NCBI RefSeq assembly: GCF_024713945.1
Contig: NC_134680.1
Location: forward strand, 2,938,001 to 3,002,000
Origin: Dermatophagoides farinae
Lineage: Eukaryota; Arthropoda; Arachnida; Sarcoptiformes; Pyroglyphidae
Direction of reading: 5' to 3'
DNA: 64,000 nt
Numbering within the stretch: the stretch's first letter is position 1; the number at the start of each line of letters is the position of its first letter. A program made the translations under genes and the position numbers. This document shows, piece by piece, positions 63,286-64,000 of this stretch. The notes beneath the pieces were generated by a model. The model searched no databases. It saw only the letters and a list, made by a program, of their open reading frames with translations, and was not told the origin of the DNA.

Positions 63286-63620
63286 ATTTTTATATAGATA
63301 AATAGCTTCGCCGGGCCACGAGTTGCCGTTTAAAAATCTCGTAAAGCTCTTGGCTGCTAAAGCCACCAATCAGAAAACTTTATACACTGTTATGGCACAC
63401 TATGGTTACTTTTGCATCCATTAGATGGCACATTTATTCAAAAAACGTTTTTTAATCTCTGACAGGTGTGTGTTATCTAGTAGATAATATATAATTTTAT
63501 TATTTACAAACCTGCTCCTGTTTGATTGCAACATTGTGTGAAAATTTCAAAACAATCGGTCCAGTATTTTGGAGAGTAGCTCTAAATAACAAAAAAACGG
63601 TTTACATTTTTATATAGATA
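63286..63620. mobile_element. 305-bp insertion flanked by 15-bp direct repeats
   Basis: ATTTTTATATAGATA occurs identically at 63286-63300 and 63606-63620, bracketing 305 bp of distinctly more complex sequence. It begins AATAGCTTCGCCGGGCC and contains AACAATCGGTCCAGTATTTT near its right end. The latter recalls 3' ends of arthropod non-LTR (RTE-like) retroelements and their SINEs, from memory. There is no coding potential. It is probably a short retroposon or truncated element with its target-site duplication. Confidence 0.65.
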
Positions 63621-64000
63621 GAGAAGATAGATAGATTGAAATGCTAATTAACCCCTTAACAACAACAACAATAAACCATTAACACAACAATAATAACAAT
63701 CATCATCATTATCATTACAAACTAACAAATAACTATAGTTAATGGATTGGGCGTATGTGTTTACAAATAAAAACCGGCAAAATGTTTGGCTGTTGGTATG
63801 TTTCATTCAAAATCAGGCATACATTAATGATTTTCTGACACCACCAACCACCAATCACCACTATCATCAATGTTAGTATTACAATGCATACATAGTTGTT
63901 TTGAGAAAAGAAAAAAAAAGAGAAAATGACCACTTGAAATTTTTTTTTTCTAAGATTCAATAAAATTCAATATGGTTGGTCAAATAAATAAATAAATGCC

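Larger units (their letters stand above)
55717..64000. other. About 8.3 kb without a confident gene
   Basis: The left part should be DYRK1 intron 1, because its first coding exon was not found. Sequence is AT-rich with CAT, CA and A runs, and open frames are low complexity. A possible signal-peptide exon at 62813-62864 and a transposon-like insertion at 63286-63620 are listed separately. Confidence 0.5.

Overview
The window is eukaryotic, AT-rich nuclear DNA. It is full of (CAT/ATG)n, (CAA/TTG)n, (CA/GT)n and A/T runs. Most introns are very short (56-104 nt), and a few are kilobases long. Splice donors are mostly GTAAGT, with a noticeable GTTAGT subset. Gene content (beta-tubulin, Golgi pH regulator, VAP, G-beta, DYRK1/minibrain, an RNF212-like meiotic RING protein) is animal. 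The compact introns, Asn/His/Gln runs and codon use fit an acariform (astigmatid) mite best, for example a dust- or scab-mite relative. That placement is inference; no species marker was identified.

Layout. 1-1252 (+): 3' part of a Dbl-family RhoGEF of the collybistin/ASEF group. 2391-3896 (-): beta-tubulin in three exons. 3.9-11.9 kb: no gene seen. 11.9-13.6 kb (+): Golgi pH regulator in five exons. 14.0-14.9 kb (+): intronless VAP. 15.2-16.2 kb (-): intronless G-protein beta subunit. 16.2-25.9 kb: no confident gene. 25.9-35.7 kb (+): a large gene I do not recognise, with a long Asn/Ser-rich N-terminus, a hydrophobic signal or anchor, an extracellular part, one membrane span and a cytoplasmic tail. 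The tail probably includes a DIX-like fold, but the junction at 34.13-34.51 kb is ambiguous. 35.9-43.0 kb (-): a secreted protein of about 2,250 residues with many 'I/V-N-G' repeat modules between propeller-like ends. A 191-bp foldback (MITE-like) element lies in the promoter gap. 43.65-44.36 kb (+): small Ser/Pro-rich protein. 44.5-45.4 kb (-): RNF212/Zip3-like RING coiled-coil protein. 47.1-55.7 kb (-): DYRK1 kinase, whose 5.1-kb intron holds an oppositely oriented TSSK-like kinase (51.1-52.7 kb). 55.7-64 kb: no confident gene, but a 305-bp insertion with perfect 15-bp target duplications at 63.29-63.62 kb and a possible signal-peptide first exon at 62.8 kb.

There is no operon logic here. 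Recurring arrangements are tail-to-tail pairs with short gaps (VAP/G-beta, membrane gene/repeat gene, small protein/RNF212-like), one head-to-head pair carrying the foldback element, and one nested antisense gene. Exon boundaries were set by eye from GT/AG sites, reading phase and remembered family alignments. All carried reading phases were checked arithmetically and agree.
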